Part shown: positions 48,066-56,324 of the stretch, piece by piece
How the letters are laid out: each line of letters starts with the position of its first letter
Numbering within the stretch: position 1 is the stretch's first letter
From: Devosia sp.
GTDB lineage: Bacteria > Pseudomonadota > Alphaproteobacteria > Rhizobiales > Devosiaceae
NCBI RefSeq assembly: GCF_025809055.1
Contig: NZ_CP075529.1
Location: 2,083,501 to 2,147,500, forward strand
Reading direction: 5' to 3'
Length of the DNA: 64,000 nt
The notes under the pieces: generated by a model
What the model was told of the DNA's origin: nothing
Databases searched by the model: none
Seen by the model: the letters and a program-made list of their open reading frames with translations, nothing else
Made by a program: the position numbers and the translations under genes

Positions 48066-48304
48066 CGACGAACCTCCAGCGGAACCGCTTTGCGATAGTA
48101 GAAATCCGGGCCGCCATCCTTGCTGATGGCCTCGGTTTCAAAGGCCGTGATGGCTATCTTGAGCTGTTCGACCTGGGCCAGCGTGAAGCGCATACCGACG
48201 ACGCCGGACGGCACCGCCACTTCCAGCAGATGCGCGCCGGACGGGTCGAAAATGCCCCGGGCGACGATATCTCTGACCTCGATGCGGGGTGCGGGGCGGC
48301 TCAT
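48062..48304 (-). CDS. Small early phage protein of unknown function
   Basis: An 80-residue protein (MSRPAPRIEVRDIVARGIFD) with two beta segments (AHLLEVAVPSGVVGMRFTLA) and a helix (QVEQLKIAITAFETEAISKD). No domain recognised. It is in the leftward early operon with ATGA overlaps to both neighbours, before the methyltransferase gene, which supports expression but says little about its role. Confidence 0.65.
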   Translation of the reverse strand: MSRPAPRIEVRDIVARGIFDPSGAHLLEVAVPSGVVGMRFTLAQVEQLKIAITAFETEAISKDGGPDFYYRKAVPLEVRR

Positions 48305-49407
48305 TCGTCACCCCCAAACCGCTTCTGGGTCGCGTGCATCCGGCCGGGATTGGTCAGGCCGAGCCGGTTGGCCCAGGTGGCGATCGTGCCATGCGGGTGA
48401 CCGAGATCCTCGACCATCAGCACAAGCGGCACCTCCGCAGCATAGCCGGCCCGCATGGCGGCCTCGGCCTGCTTCATGGTCAGCTTGCCCTTGTGCGGCG
48501 CCAGCAGGGCGACTTCGCCCTCATAAGCTTCGCGCAGCTCGATCTTGGCGAGTTGGGGATGAGGGGCGGACTGTGTCCCGTGTTTCAGGCCTCCAATGTC
48601 GCCTTGCGATTGGCCTGGGCCAGAGCCTGAACCGGATTGCTCGGCGAGAGGTTGACCGCCGGAGGCCTCGCGAGCCGTGCCGGACCCCTCCTGGGTATTC
48701 TGTTCGCCATCCAGCGCCTTGAGCGCGGCCGTGGCCAGACTGCCCATGGCCTCGATGGCCTCGGGCGTGAAATCGACGGCATCGCCATCGCGCTCAAGCA
48801 CGCCGGTGAATTCAGCCAGCTTGAGAATGGCCGCGCTGCCGACCCGGTCGCTTCTCATGCACAGCGCCAGAACCGAAAAGGTGAATTGATGCCACTTGCG
48901 CGGCTCCAGCGCCTTCACGGGTTCCGGTTTCGGCGCCTTCACCGGTTTCGGCCTGGGCGCCCGGACGACAGGCGCGTCGGCCGCTTCGATCTTCCCGCGC
49001 GTCTCGGTGACGGCGCTTTCAAATGTCTCTTCGTCCAGCTCCGCCGCCTTTTGCGCACGGCTGGACAGCTTCTTGTCGACACCGATCTCGGCGAGGGTGA
49101 ATGGCGTATTGTCGAAAACCGGTTCCGTATCGGCACCGGTTTCAGGCTCGCTGACGTTGCTGTTGGACGGCCGACCGCCCTTGCTCAGCAGGCCACCATC
49201 CTTGGCCTGGCGCAGCATGATCCCGAGCTTGCGCTCTGCCCGTGCCACGATTTCGGCAGCGTCAGCCTGCAGTTTCCGGTCCTTGGCGATCCTTGCGTAG
49301 GCCTCGGCCTTCTCGGCCGCACTATGGATTTGTGTCACTTCGTCGAAGCGGACAGCAGCGGCCAGAGCCTCGCGGGCATGTTCATAGACGGCGAGTTGCT
49401 GGGTCAT
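48301..49407 (-). CDS. Early phage protein with helical N-terminus and C-terminal HTH-like segment
   Basis: A 368-residue protein. The N-terminal part (VRFDEVTQIHSAAEKAEAYA, RIAKDRKLQADAAEIVARAE, RKLGIMLRQAKDGGLLSKGG, then FTLAEIGVDKKLSSRAQKAA) is the helical segment common in phage proteins related to ParB or DNA-methylation-associated families. A Pro/Lys linker (PKPVKAPKPEPVKALEP) and a Gly/Ser-rich linker follow. The C-terminus (GKLTMKQAEAAMRAGYAAEV, GHPHGTIATWANRLGLTNPG) looks like a helix-turn-helix. Probably a DNA-binding early regulator; not assigned further. Confidence 0.65.
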   Translation of the reverse strand: MTQQLAVYEHAREALAAAVRFDEVTQIHSAAEKAEAYARIAKDRKLQADAAEIVARAERKLGIMLRQAKDGGLLSKGGRPSNSNVSEPETGADTEPVFDNTPFTLAEIGVDKKLSSRAQKAAELDEETFESAVTETRGKIEAADAPVVRAPRPKPVKAPKPEPVKALEPRKWHQFTFSVLALCMRSDRVGSAAILKLAEFTGVLERDGDAVDFTPEAIEAMGSLATAALKALDGEQNTQEGSGTAREASGGQPLAEQSGSGSGPGQSQGDIGGLKHGTQSAPHPQLAKIELREAYEGEVALLAPHKGKLTMKQAEAAMRAGYAAEVPLVLMVEDLGHPHGTIATWANRLGLTNPGRMHATQKRFGGDE

Positions 49408-49646
49408 GGCTTGATCACCCGCCGGATGTGCTCAGCATAAGCGCCTACTGCCTTCCAATAGGCCGCCATCGGTCCTTTATTCTTGAGCCACGATTTTTGT
49501 GCCTTATCACGAGCGTCGTCGCGGATATCAGCGAACAGGTCCGCGATAGCTTGGCGAACTTCTGGCGGAAGCGTCTGCAAACGCTTGACGCCTTGCAGAG
49601 CCAAAACCGGGTTGCGAACCTCGCGCAGGTTGGATCGCTGGGTCAT
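49404..49646 (-). CDS. Small early phage protein of unknown function
   Basis: An 80-residue helical protein (MTQRSNLREVRNPVLALQGV, RLQTLPPEVRQAIADLFADI, RDDARDKAQKSWLKNKGPMA) ending in a helix (YWKAVGAYAEHIRRVIKP). The Trp- and Lys-containing middle is basic, so nucleic-acid contact is possible. Overlaps of 4 bp on both sides place it firmly in the early operon. No family recognised. Confidence 0.65.
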   Translation of the reverse strand: MTQRSNLREVRNPVLALQGVKRLQTLPPEVRQAIADLFADIRDDARDKAQKSWLKNKGPMAAYWKAVGAYAEHIRRVIKP

Positions 49647-49927
49647 GCTCGTTCACCCGCCCGCTCAAGATGGTGGACGAACAGGGCGACATCGTCAGAT
49701 TGATCGACGACCGGCTTGAAATTCTCGATGTGAAAGCAAGCTTCGCCGTACTCTGCAAACCCAAGATACAAGCCACGCGCGCGGCTCAAAACCTCAACAA
49801 TGACCAAGATGTCACCATTGGCAGGGAAGTCGGGGGCAGCGTCGGCATCGTGGCCAACGGGCGCCCAGTGACCCCAGCTACTCAACACGCACACGCATTT
49901 CGCGCCCGGCTTCGCCCAGGTGTTCAT
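49643..49927 (-). CDS. Small early phage protein of unknown function
   Basis: A 94-residue protein (MNTWAKPGAKCVCVLSSWGH) with beta-type segments (ANGDILVIVEVLSRARGLYL, GFAEYGEACFHIENFKPVVD) and a short C-terminal tail. The compact strands and GDILVI motif recall small SH3-like folds. ATG at 49927 overlaps the CII-like stop by 4 bp. Function unknown. Confidence 0.65.
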   Translation of the reverse strand: MNTWAKPGAKCVCVLSSWGHWAPVGHDADAAPDFPANGDILVIVEVLSRARGLYLGFAEYGEACFHIENFKPVVDQSDDVALFVHHLERAGERA

Positions 49928-50406
49928 TCCCCGCCCTCCACTTCCGCCCGCACCTGAAAGCGCAGGGCCAGGAGCTTGATGATGGCTTCCTCGACTTCCG
50001 CCTCGATCCGCGCCGCATCGGCCGCGCAGAGCCGCCCGTCGCCCAGCCCTTCGGCCAGCGCCACGAATACATCCGAGGTTTCCTTGAGCGCCTTGGCCGT
50101 GATCGAACCCAGCGCCGTGCCGGATTTGACCACGTCGGGTTCGGGCACCAACAGGTGACCGCCCAGCTTGGCCAGGGCCCGGGTGAGCACCGGCTGGCCG
50201 CATTCGCTTTCGAGATCGGCGATGACATCGGCCGGCATGAAGCGTTCGCCGTCATCGGGCTGGGCCGAGCCATAGCGGCCGATATTCTGGTGTCCGCCCC
50301 GCGTCACCGCTGCCGCCGCCACCGGCCCACCGGCATGGCTGATCAGCTTGCGGGTCGCCGCCTTGATCGCGGCATAGTCGTTTGCGGGCAATTGCCGTCC
50401 GGTCAT
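49924..50406 (-). CDS. CII-like phage regulatory protein
   Basis: A 160-residue protein. The N-terminal part DYAAIKAATRKLISHAGGPV, AAAAVTRGGHQNIGRYGSAQ resembles the HTH of the phage regulatory CII (CP76-type) family, followed by MPADVIADLESECGQPVLTR, ALAKLGGHLLVPEPDVVKSG and a helical C-terminal half (AAIRIEAEVEEA-like). In lambdoid phages CII favours lysogeny. It is early in the leftward operon downstream of cro, as expected. Confidence 0.72.
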   Translation of the reverse strand: MTGRQLPANDYAAIKAATRKLISHAGGPVAAAAVTRGGHQNIGRYGSAQPDDGERFMPADVIADLESECGQPVLTRALAKLGGHLLVPEPDVVKSGTALGSITAKALKETSDVFVALAEGLGDGRLCAADAARIEAEVEEAIIKLLALRFQVRAEVEGGE

Positions 50407-50468
50407 GGCGCAGCCCCCCGGCCGTTTGCGCCGTGACAGCCCTCATGCGCTCTGCGCATGATCCCGCC

Positions 50469-50804
50469 ATGAGCAAGAGATTTCCCCACTACCAGCCCAG
50501 CACCGCCCTGCGGCAGGCCATCGAAGCCCTCAACCGGGCGCGGCAAGCGATTGGACCGGATGAGAGCGCGGCGGAAACAACCCCGAAAGAAGGCCGGAAC
50601 GGCGCCGCCTCGGGCGAAGCGGACAACCATTCCGGCCAGTCGATGGGAGAAACATCCCCCGGCGCGTCTCTCCCCACGCCGGGGCGAGAAGGCGCCAGCG
50701 CCGGGATCGCGGGAGGGCTCCGCGACACCGATGACCCAGGGACAGGGTCCGGCACAGGCGCCCTCGCGTCCGGGCGCAAAGACAGTGTTGAAGACGATGA
50801 ATGA
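50469..50804 (+). CDS. Possible small protein with low-complexity tail
   Basis: A 111-residue plus-strand frame. The first 30 residues (MSKRFPHYQPSTALRQAIEA, LNRARQAIGP) look like a real helical start and use mostly G/C-ending codons; the rest is Gly/Ser/Asp-rich and disordered (ETTPKEGRNGAASGEADNHS). A minus-strand frame (50403-50819) covers the same bases and happens to fit 4-bp overlaps with both neighbours of the leftward operon, so either strand could code. I favour plus by codon bias, without certainty. Confidence 0.4.
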   Translation: MSKRFPHYQPSTALRQAIEALNRARQAIGPDESAAETTPKEGRNGAASGEADNHSGQSMGETSPGASLPTPGREGASAGIAGGLRDTDDPGTGSGTGALASGRKDSVEDDE

Positions 50805-50815
50805 AGCGGCCGCCA

Positions 50816-51004
50816 TCATGCCGGCCCCCGCAGCGTTGCGGCAGAGGGCTTGGCCATCCGCCCCATCCTTCCGATCCGGCGCGGGCCGACGACATGCCCG
50901 GCCAGGGACAGGCTGCGCACCTTCATCCCGTCGCGGATCATGTCGGTCAGCGCATCCGCCATGGCGGCGCGCTCCGCTCGCGTCATCGGGCGGGTGCGGG
51001 TCAT
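50816..51004 (-). CDS. Small early phage protein downstream of cro
   Basis: A 62-residue protein (MTRTRPMTRAERAAMADALT, DMIRDGMKVRSLSLAGHVVG, PRRIGRMGRMAKPSAA), basic and probably helical in the first half. It overlaps the cro-like stop by 4 bp, so it is the second gene of the leftward early transcript. No family recognised; a nucleic-acid-binding regulator is possible. Confidence 0.6.
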   Translation of the reverse strand: MTRTRPMTRAERAAMADALTDMIRDGMKVRSLSLAGHVVGPRRIGRMGRMAKPSAATLRGPA

Positions 51005-51219
51005 GGCGTGGCCTCGGCGGGCTGCTCGAAGAAATAGCGATCATCCCAACCAATACTTCTGCTTGTCGCGGCTTCGCGAATTGCTGCCATGTCCTCATTG
51101 GTGAAAGGACCGCCGCTTTCCCAGCGCGACACGCTCGCCTGAGTTCGCCCAATCAAAGTGGCAAAGTCGCTCTGCGAAAGGTGGAACAATCTGGTTCGAA
51201 TGAAGCGGATCGGGGTCAT
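51001..51219 (-). CDS. Cro-like HTH repressor
   Basis: A 72-residue XRE-type DNA-binding protein. The HTH is TRLFHLSQSDFATLIGRTQA, SVSRWESGGPFTNEDMAAIR. It is the first gene of the leftward early operon and is divergent from the CI-like gene, the standard Cro position. The start ATG at 51219 (MTPIRFIRTRL) is chosen over 51258, since the longer form would run through the operator. Confidence 0.8.
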   Translation of the reverse strand: MTPIRFIRTRLFHLSQSDFATLIGRTQASVSRWESGGPFTNEDMAAIREAATSRSIGWDDRYFFEQPAEATP

Positions 51220-51230
51220 AAGCCGGATAT

Positions 51231-51247
51231 TATGCGCAAACGGATTA
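51231..51247. promoter_or_regulatory. CI/Cro operator between cro and cI
   Basis: TATGCGCAAACGGATTA is the inverted form of TATCCGTTTGCGCATA, present twice at 52116-52163. Additional half sites (CGGATA, TATCCG, CGGATT) occur through 51224-51298. Position between the divergent cro-like and cI-like genes supports a lambda-type operator. Confidence 0.7.
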
Positions 51248-51312
51248 CATGCAAGCAAAAAATATCCGCGCTCGGATTTTTCTATCCACTCACGGATTGC
51301 TAGTCGTTTGGC

Positions 51313-51867
51313 ATGAAACCGACAGACATGATCAGGGCGATATTAAAAGAACCCGGCTGGACGCAGCAAAGGGTCGGAGCGACGCTTGGCGTGAGCCAAT
51401 CGACAGTGAACCGATGGCTCAAAGGCACCGAGCCCGAAGGGGACAACCGGGACGCGATATTCCGGCTCTATCAGGATGTCTTTGACGACGACGCGACACC
51501 CAAAGTCGCCCTGGTGGGCAGGGTTGGAGCAGGTCAGGCCGTCTATTCACTTCAAAACGACGATATTGAACTTGTCGATGCCCCGCCCAACCCATCGTCA
51601 TCAACGGTGGCCGTCGAAGTCAGCGGAGCAAGCATGCTCCCTGTGTTTTTTGATGGATGGCTCCTCTACTATTCGAAGCAGCTTCCACCTCATGAAATGG
51701 TCAACAAGATCGGCGTCGCGCAGCTCGCCGATGGCCGTTTGCTGGTAAAAACAATCCGACCAGGGCTTTCACCCGGCTTCTGGACACTCTTGAGTGCGAA
51801 TGCAGACCCCATAGAGGACGTCGCTCTGGAATGGGTAGCGCCCATTGACTGGATAAAACCGAGATGA
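51313..51867 (+). CDS. CI-like repressor with S24 (LexA-type) domain
   Basis: A 184-residue repressor: N-terminal HTH (KEPGWTQQRVGATLGVSQST, VNRWLKG), a linker with an Ala-Gly-type cleavage region (GRVGAGQAVYS) and a C-terminal S24 peptidase-like domain with the serine in EVSGASMLPVFFDGWLLYYS and the lysine in DGRLLVKTIRPG. It keeps the prophage silent and should self-cleave on RecA activation during DNA damage. The ATG at 51313 is followed by an overlapping small gene. Confidence 0.87.
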   Translation: MKPTDMIRAILKEPGWTQQRVGATLGVSQSTVNRWLKGTEPEGDNRDAIFRLYQDVFDDDATPKVALVGRVGAGQAVYSLQNDDIELVDAPPNPSSSTVAVEVSGASMLPVFFDGWLLYYSKQLPPHEMVNKIGVAQLADGRLLVKTIRPGLSPGFWTLLSANADPIEDVALEWVAPIDWIKPR

Positions 51868-52115
51868 GGGCACTGATTGCACTGGCATGCATCTCGATTA
51901 TCGCGGTCACTGCATACTACTTTTGGGGCGAGTATCAGCGCGCGCAACAGCGCCAGCTGCAAGCGGAATTTCAAGCATACCGTCGGGAGTGCCTTGGGCT
52001 CCTGAATAGCCGCCGCACTTGGTCCGACGAAGAAACAACTAGGGTATCTTGGTGCCTTATGAGAGGCGCAATCACGGAAGCTGACAAAGAGCGCGCGCTA
52101 GACGCACTTCGCTAA
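51864..52115 (+). CDS. Small membrane-anchored protein coupled to cI
   Basis: An 83-residue protein with an N-terminal TM helix (LIALACISIIAVTAYYFWGE) and a charged helical tail (YQRAQQRQLQAEFQAYRREC, RTWSDEETTRVSWCLMRGAI). The start overlaps the cI stop by 4 bp, so it is expressed with the repressor in the lysogen. This makes it a candidate superinfection-exclusion or lysogenic-conversion factor, by context only. Confidence 0.65.
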   Translation: MRALIALACISIIAVTAYYFWGEYQRAQQRQLQAEFQAYRRECLGLLNSRRTWSDEETTRVSWCLMRGAITEADKERALDALR

Positions 52116-52163
52116 TATCCGTTTGCGCATATTCTCTATTGCACATCTATCCGTTTGCGCATA
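52116..52163. promoter_or_regulatory. Two direct operator copies ahead of the rightward operon
   Basis: TATCCGTTTGCGCATA occurs at 52116-52131 and 52148-52163, 32 bp apart (about three helical turns). The inverted copy at 51231-51247 lies between cro and cI. Binding by CI here would silence the rightward genes that end in the recombinase gene. Confidence 0.75.
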
Positions 52164-52170
52164 ATCATAC

Positions 52171-52192
52171 CCTCCAGTTTCACCACTGGAGG
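52171..52192 (+). promoter_or_regulatory. RNA hairpin sequestering a Shine-Dalgarno sequence
   Basis: CCTCCAGT and ACTGGAGG are perfect complements around TTCACC. The right arm contains the GGAGG ribosome site of the ATG at 52198, so the folded leader would block translation. A near copy of the leader lies at 52765-52787 but lacks the left arm. Confidence 0.6.
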
Positions 52193-52197
52193 GCGTC

Positions 52198-52719
52198 ATG
52201 TCCCATTCCCATCCTTTGCTCAAAGCATCCCATCGGTGGCGACAGGCGGGTCTCCCTTTTGCCGCTGGCATGGCTGTGTCTGCTCTGCCTGCTGCCGTCG
52301 GACCGGAGGCATGGTTCGTCCCGGCCGGAACCGTGGCAGTTATCTGCGGGATTGCGGCTCTCACCTGCGTTCTGATTTCAGAAAAGCGCTATGCGGACTA
52401 TGCCAACGCCGCCCATCAGCACGCCGATAATGTCGAGCGCGATGCCAAACGGATTGGGCCTGCGAACATAGCCGGTGACCATCTGGCGCACCTGCCCCCA
52501 GCCATCGACATGGGTCGGCACGCTGATTCTGGGCGTGTTCACGAACTCCCCGACGCCGACCAGGACAAACCCGACGCCCAGGCACAAAGCCCCGCCGTGA
52601 CCGGCGGCCAGGGCGGCACCGGCAAGGGCAACGCCCGCCGCAATCGCGGCGATGTACCACCGTTCGCTGACCAAGCTGAGCGGATTGTCGGCCACCACAA
52701 CACCCCCGAATCCCACTGA
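52198..52719 (+). CDS. Possible two-helix membrane protein (rightward operon)
   Basis: A 173-residue frame with a strong ribosome site (TGGAGGGCGTC ATG) whose first 65 residues include two hydrophobic helices (LPFAAGMAVSALPAAVGPEA, FVPAGTVAVICGIAALTCVL). The later part is disordered (GQGGTGKGNARRNRGDVPPF) and lies antisense to a better minus-strand frame. The N-terminal part is probably real, the C-terminal part doubtful; the true protein may be this long only because no stop intervenes. Confidence 0.45.
   Translation: MSHSHPLLKASHRWRQAGLPFAAGMAVSALPAAVGPEAWFVPAGTVAVICGIAALTCVLISEKRYADYANAAHQHADNVERDAKRIGPANIAGDHLAHLPPAIDMGRHADSGRVHELPDADQDKPDAQAQSPAVTGGQGGTGKGNARRNRGDVPPFADQAERIVGHHNTPESH
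52378..52698 (-). CDS. Possible small membrane protein on the opposite strand
   Basis: A 106-residue frame with three hydrophobic helices (WYIAAIAAGVALAGAALAAG, ALCLGVGFVLVGVGEFVNTP, GIALDIIGVLMGGVGIVRIA). The GxGEFVNxP motif followed by a distal IGVLMGGVGIVRI helix is a layout I associate with small alphaproteobacterial membrane proteins. Codon bias favours this strand in the overlap. No ATG fits; GTG at 52698 or 52695 is the likely start. It converges with 52198-52719, and only one of the two may be real over their full lengths. Confidence 0.45.
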   Translation of the reverse strand: MVADNPLSLVSERWYIAAIAAGVALAGAALAAGHGGALCLGVGFVLVGVGEFVNTPRISVPTHVDGWGQVRQMVTGYVRRPNPFGIALDIIGVLMGGVGIVRIALF

Positions 52720-52784
52720 ACCCGATGTCGAGGCTAGCACAAGCCTCGCGCCGATCCGTCTTGTTTTCACCAATGGAGGGCGCC

Positions 52785-53216
52785 ATGCACGCCGCACGTT
52801 CAAACCCTGCTCCGGCCACCGCACCGATCGATGACCGGCCGCTGACCGACGATGAGCGCCTGTCGCGTTTCGTCGAGGATATCATCACCCTCAATGCCGA
52901 GGGCGCGGCCACCAAGGGCCGGCTCTATGAGCTGGGCTACACTCAAGGCTTCATCGACGCCAATTTCGACAAGGCCCGGCAACTGGCCAACAGGCGCTTC
53001 GTCCGCGATATCGATGACACGCCCATCAAATCCCTCGACGCGGTCGAGCGCGACATCGCCGATATCATCGGCAGCCAGTTGCCGGATGTGCGCCGCCTGA
53101 TCGCCGAATGCCAGGCGCGCGGCATTTCCAAGGGACACCTCGATCTCCTGTTCCACAAGGCCCGCGCCCGCGCCGCCCTGGCCTTCTGCCACCTGCCGAC
53201 CGGTGGGGCACACTGA
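52785..53216 (+). CDS. Helical phage protein of unknown function
   Basis: A 143-residue helical protein (DDRPLTDDERLSRFVEDIIT, ELGYTQGFIDANFDKARQLA, DIDDTPIKSLDAVERDIADI, RGISKGHLDLLFHKARARAA). The ATG at 52785 has TGGAGGGCGCC upstream, a near copy of the leader at 52178-52200. It is the first secure gene of the rightward operon that runs to the recombinase. The next gene starts inside its stop (TGATG). Function unknown. Confidence 0.65.
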   Translation: MHAARSNPAPATAPIDDRPLTDDERLSRFVEDIITLNAEGAATKGRLYELGYTQGFIDANFDKARQLANRRFVRDIDDTPIKSLDAVERDIADIIGSQLPDVRRLIAECQARGISKGHLDLLFHKARARAALAFCHLPTGGAH

Positions 53217-53374
53217 TGGACGCGCCAGAAACCAAGCGGATGGCCTCAAGCCGTACCAAAAAGCGCAGCCGTTCCGGTGCGCACACAGCCTGCCCGCACT
53301 GCGGCAAGCAATTGCGCGGCGAAAAGGGCCTCAAGGCGCATCTCGCAGAAGTGCATGGGGAGGCAAGACCATGA
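53216..53374 (+). CDS. Small C2H2 zinc-finger protein
   Basis: A 52-residue protein: a basic N-terminus (MDAPETKRMASSRTKKRSRS) and one C2H2 finger (HTACPHCGKQLRGEKGLKAH, then LAEVH), with the expected C-x2-C...H-x4-H spacing. It probably binds DNA or a protein partner. Starts and stops overlap with both neighbours (TGATG; ATGA), so it is translated as part of the rightward operon. Confidence 0.7.
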   Translation: MDAPETKRMASSRTKKRSRSGAHTACPHCGKQLRGEKGLKAHLAEVHGEARP

Positions 53375-53553
53375 GCGACCCGTTCTGGACCGGCTTTGCC
53401 ACCGGCGCCGGCAGCGCCGCCTTTCTCGTCTTCATCGCGGTCATCGTCCTCATCGTCGCAGCCGATAAGGCCATGGCGGATGACGACGCCGATGCCGACC
53501 GTGTCGAGGCGGAAAGGACTGACGAAGAAAGCGAGGGTTGGGAAAACCCATGA
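53371..53553 (+). CDS. Small single-TM protein with acidic tail
   Basis: A 60-residue protein (MSDPFWTGFATGAGSAAFLV, FIAVIVLIVAADKAMADDDA) with one TM helix and a strongly acidic C-terminus (DADRVEAERTDEESEGWENP). It overlaps both neighbours by 4 bp. Function unknown; membrane association is clear from sequence. Confidence 0.6.
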   Translation: MSDPFWTGFATGAGSAAFLVFIAVIVLIVAADKAMADDDADADRVEAERTDEESEGWENP

Positions 53554-53648
53554 TCGAGCGCGCCGCCAATTTCTGTAATTCCGATTTCGGCCAGGCCCTG
53601 GCCGGGATCGTCTGCATTCTCCTGTTGATCGGAGGCGTTGGCCCGTGA
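53550..53648 (+). CDS. 32-residue membrane peptide
   Basis: MIERAANFCNSDFGQALAGI followed by VCILLLIGGVGP: a peptide with one C-terminal hydrophobic helix. It fits exactly between its neighbours with ATGA overlap at the start and a GTGA overlap at the end, which argues that it is translated. Function unknown. Confidence 0.5.
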   Translation: MIERAANFCNSDFGQALAGIVCILLLIGGVGP

Positions 53649-54220
53649 CCGCCCTTTCCCCGTTCTGGAAGGCCATGCCCTCGGGCCGCGCCTTCGACTT
53701 CGCCAATCCGCGCCCCGACATGGTGTGCCTGGATGACATTGTGCATGTGCTCGCCCGGGTGAACCGTTGGGGCGGCAATATCGAACCGGTGACCTTTTCG
53801 GTCGCCCAGCATTCCCTGCTTGTCGCCTCGGCCTGCAAACTGCCGCAGTCGCGGCCCTATGCGCTTTTGCACGATGCCGCCGAAACCTATACCGGCGACA
53901 TGGTGTCCCCGTTCAAGGCCTGGCTCGAGCACCAGGGCGCCGGCGTCGTGGCGCTCGAAATGCGCATCCTGTTCACCGCCGTCTTTCCGGCCTTGGGCAT
54001 CGCCCTACCGACGCCCGTTATCACCCGCGACGTGCACCAGGCCGACCAGGTCGCCATGGCGACGGAATACCGCGATATCGCCAAGGGCCGTCACCCCGAT
54101 TTCGTGCCCAAGGCACCGCCCTTGCGCACGCGGATCAAGTTCATGCCCGTCCCCCGGGTTGAAGAAGAATTCCGCAAGGCCCTCGAAGGCGCCCTGCGCC
54201 AGGCCAGGGACGACGCCTGA
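53645..54220 (+). CDS. HD-domain phosphohydrolase (YfbR-like)
   Basis: A 191-residue HD-superfamily hydrolase. FDFANPRPDMVCLDDIVHVL, TFSVAQHSLLVASACKL (first His), PYALLHDAAETYTGDMVSPF (HD pair) and ITRDVHQADQVAMATEYRDI (last acidic site) form the metal-binding motif of YfbR-type 5'-nucleotidases, which act on deoxynucleoside monophosphates. A phage copy could tune the nucleotide pool. Start is GTG at 53645 (VTALSPFWKAMPSG), overlapping the previous stop. Confidence 0.82.
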   Translation: MTALSPFWKAMPSGRAFDFANPRPDMVCLDDIVHVLARVNRWGGNIEPVTFSVAQHSLLVASACKLPQSRPYALLHDAAETYTGDMVSPFKAWLEHQGAGVVALEMRILFTAVFPALGIALPTPVITRDVHQADQVAMATEYRDIAKGRHPDFVPKAPPLRTRIKFMPVPRVEEEFRKALEGALRQARDDA

Positions 54221-54294
54221 TGGACCCGGTCTTTTTCCTTGGCCTCGGCCTCGTACTAGCCGGCATCGGCCTCTATGCGGCCGGATGGCGGTGA
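54220..54294 (+). CDS. 24-residue membrane peptide
   Basis: MDPVFFLGLGLVLAGIGLYA followed by AGWR: a single hydrophobic helix. The ATG overlaps the stop of the HD gene by one base (TGATG) and the next gene begins 4 bp after its stop. Tight packing supports translation; function unknown. Confidence 0.45.
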   Translation: MDPVFFLGLGLVLAGIGLYAAGWR

Positions 54295-54457
54295 GCTATG
54301 GCCAGGCCCGCAACCAACAGCGACCCCCGATTGACAGCCAGGCCGGCCGCGCCGCAGCATGATGCCGCGCGATCGGCGCTGTATGAATTCGTGCGGGCCC
54401 TGGCGCGGGCGCAGGCCATCGAGGATCACCTGGCAGAAACGGGACAGGAAGAGCTTT

Positions 54458-56092
<1,635 letters not shown>

Positions 56093-56324
56093 TCAAACAC
56101 GGCGCCTCGGCGCGGTGTGAGGGCTATATAGGGGGAGAGCGACCAGACCTCAACCCCTCAAACCCGATCCTTGACGGTTTTTTGAACGGCAGGGCAATCG
56201 GTGTCGCTGCCTGTGGAAAAGCCCATTCATCGGCAACCGCCGCTGGAGCACTTCCATACCAGACAGCACTGGTCTAGGGTCCGCCGCGATCCTATCCCGT
56301 CACGCCCTCCACGGACGATTTCTT

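Noticed and set aside
50403..50819. Minus-strand frame of 138 residues that fits 4-bp overlaps with both neighbours
   Set aside because: The overlaps are suggestive, but the translation is Arg/Gly/Ala-rich without structure and codon bias favours the plus frame at 50469. Kept only as an alternative.
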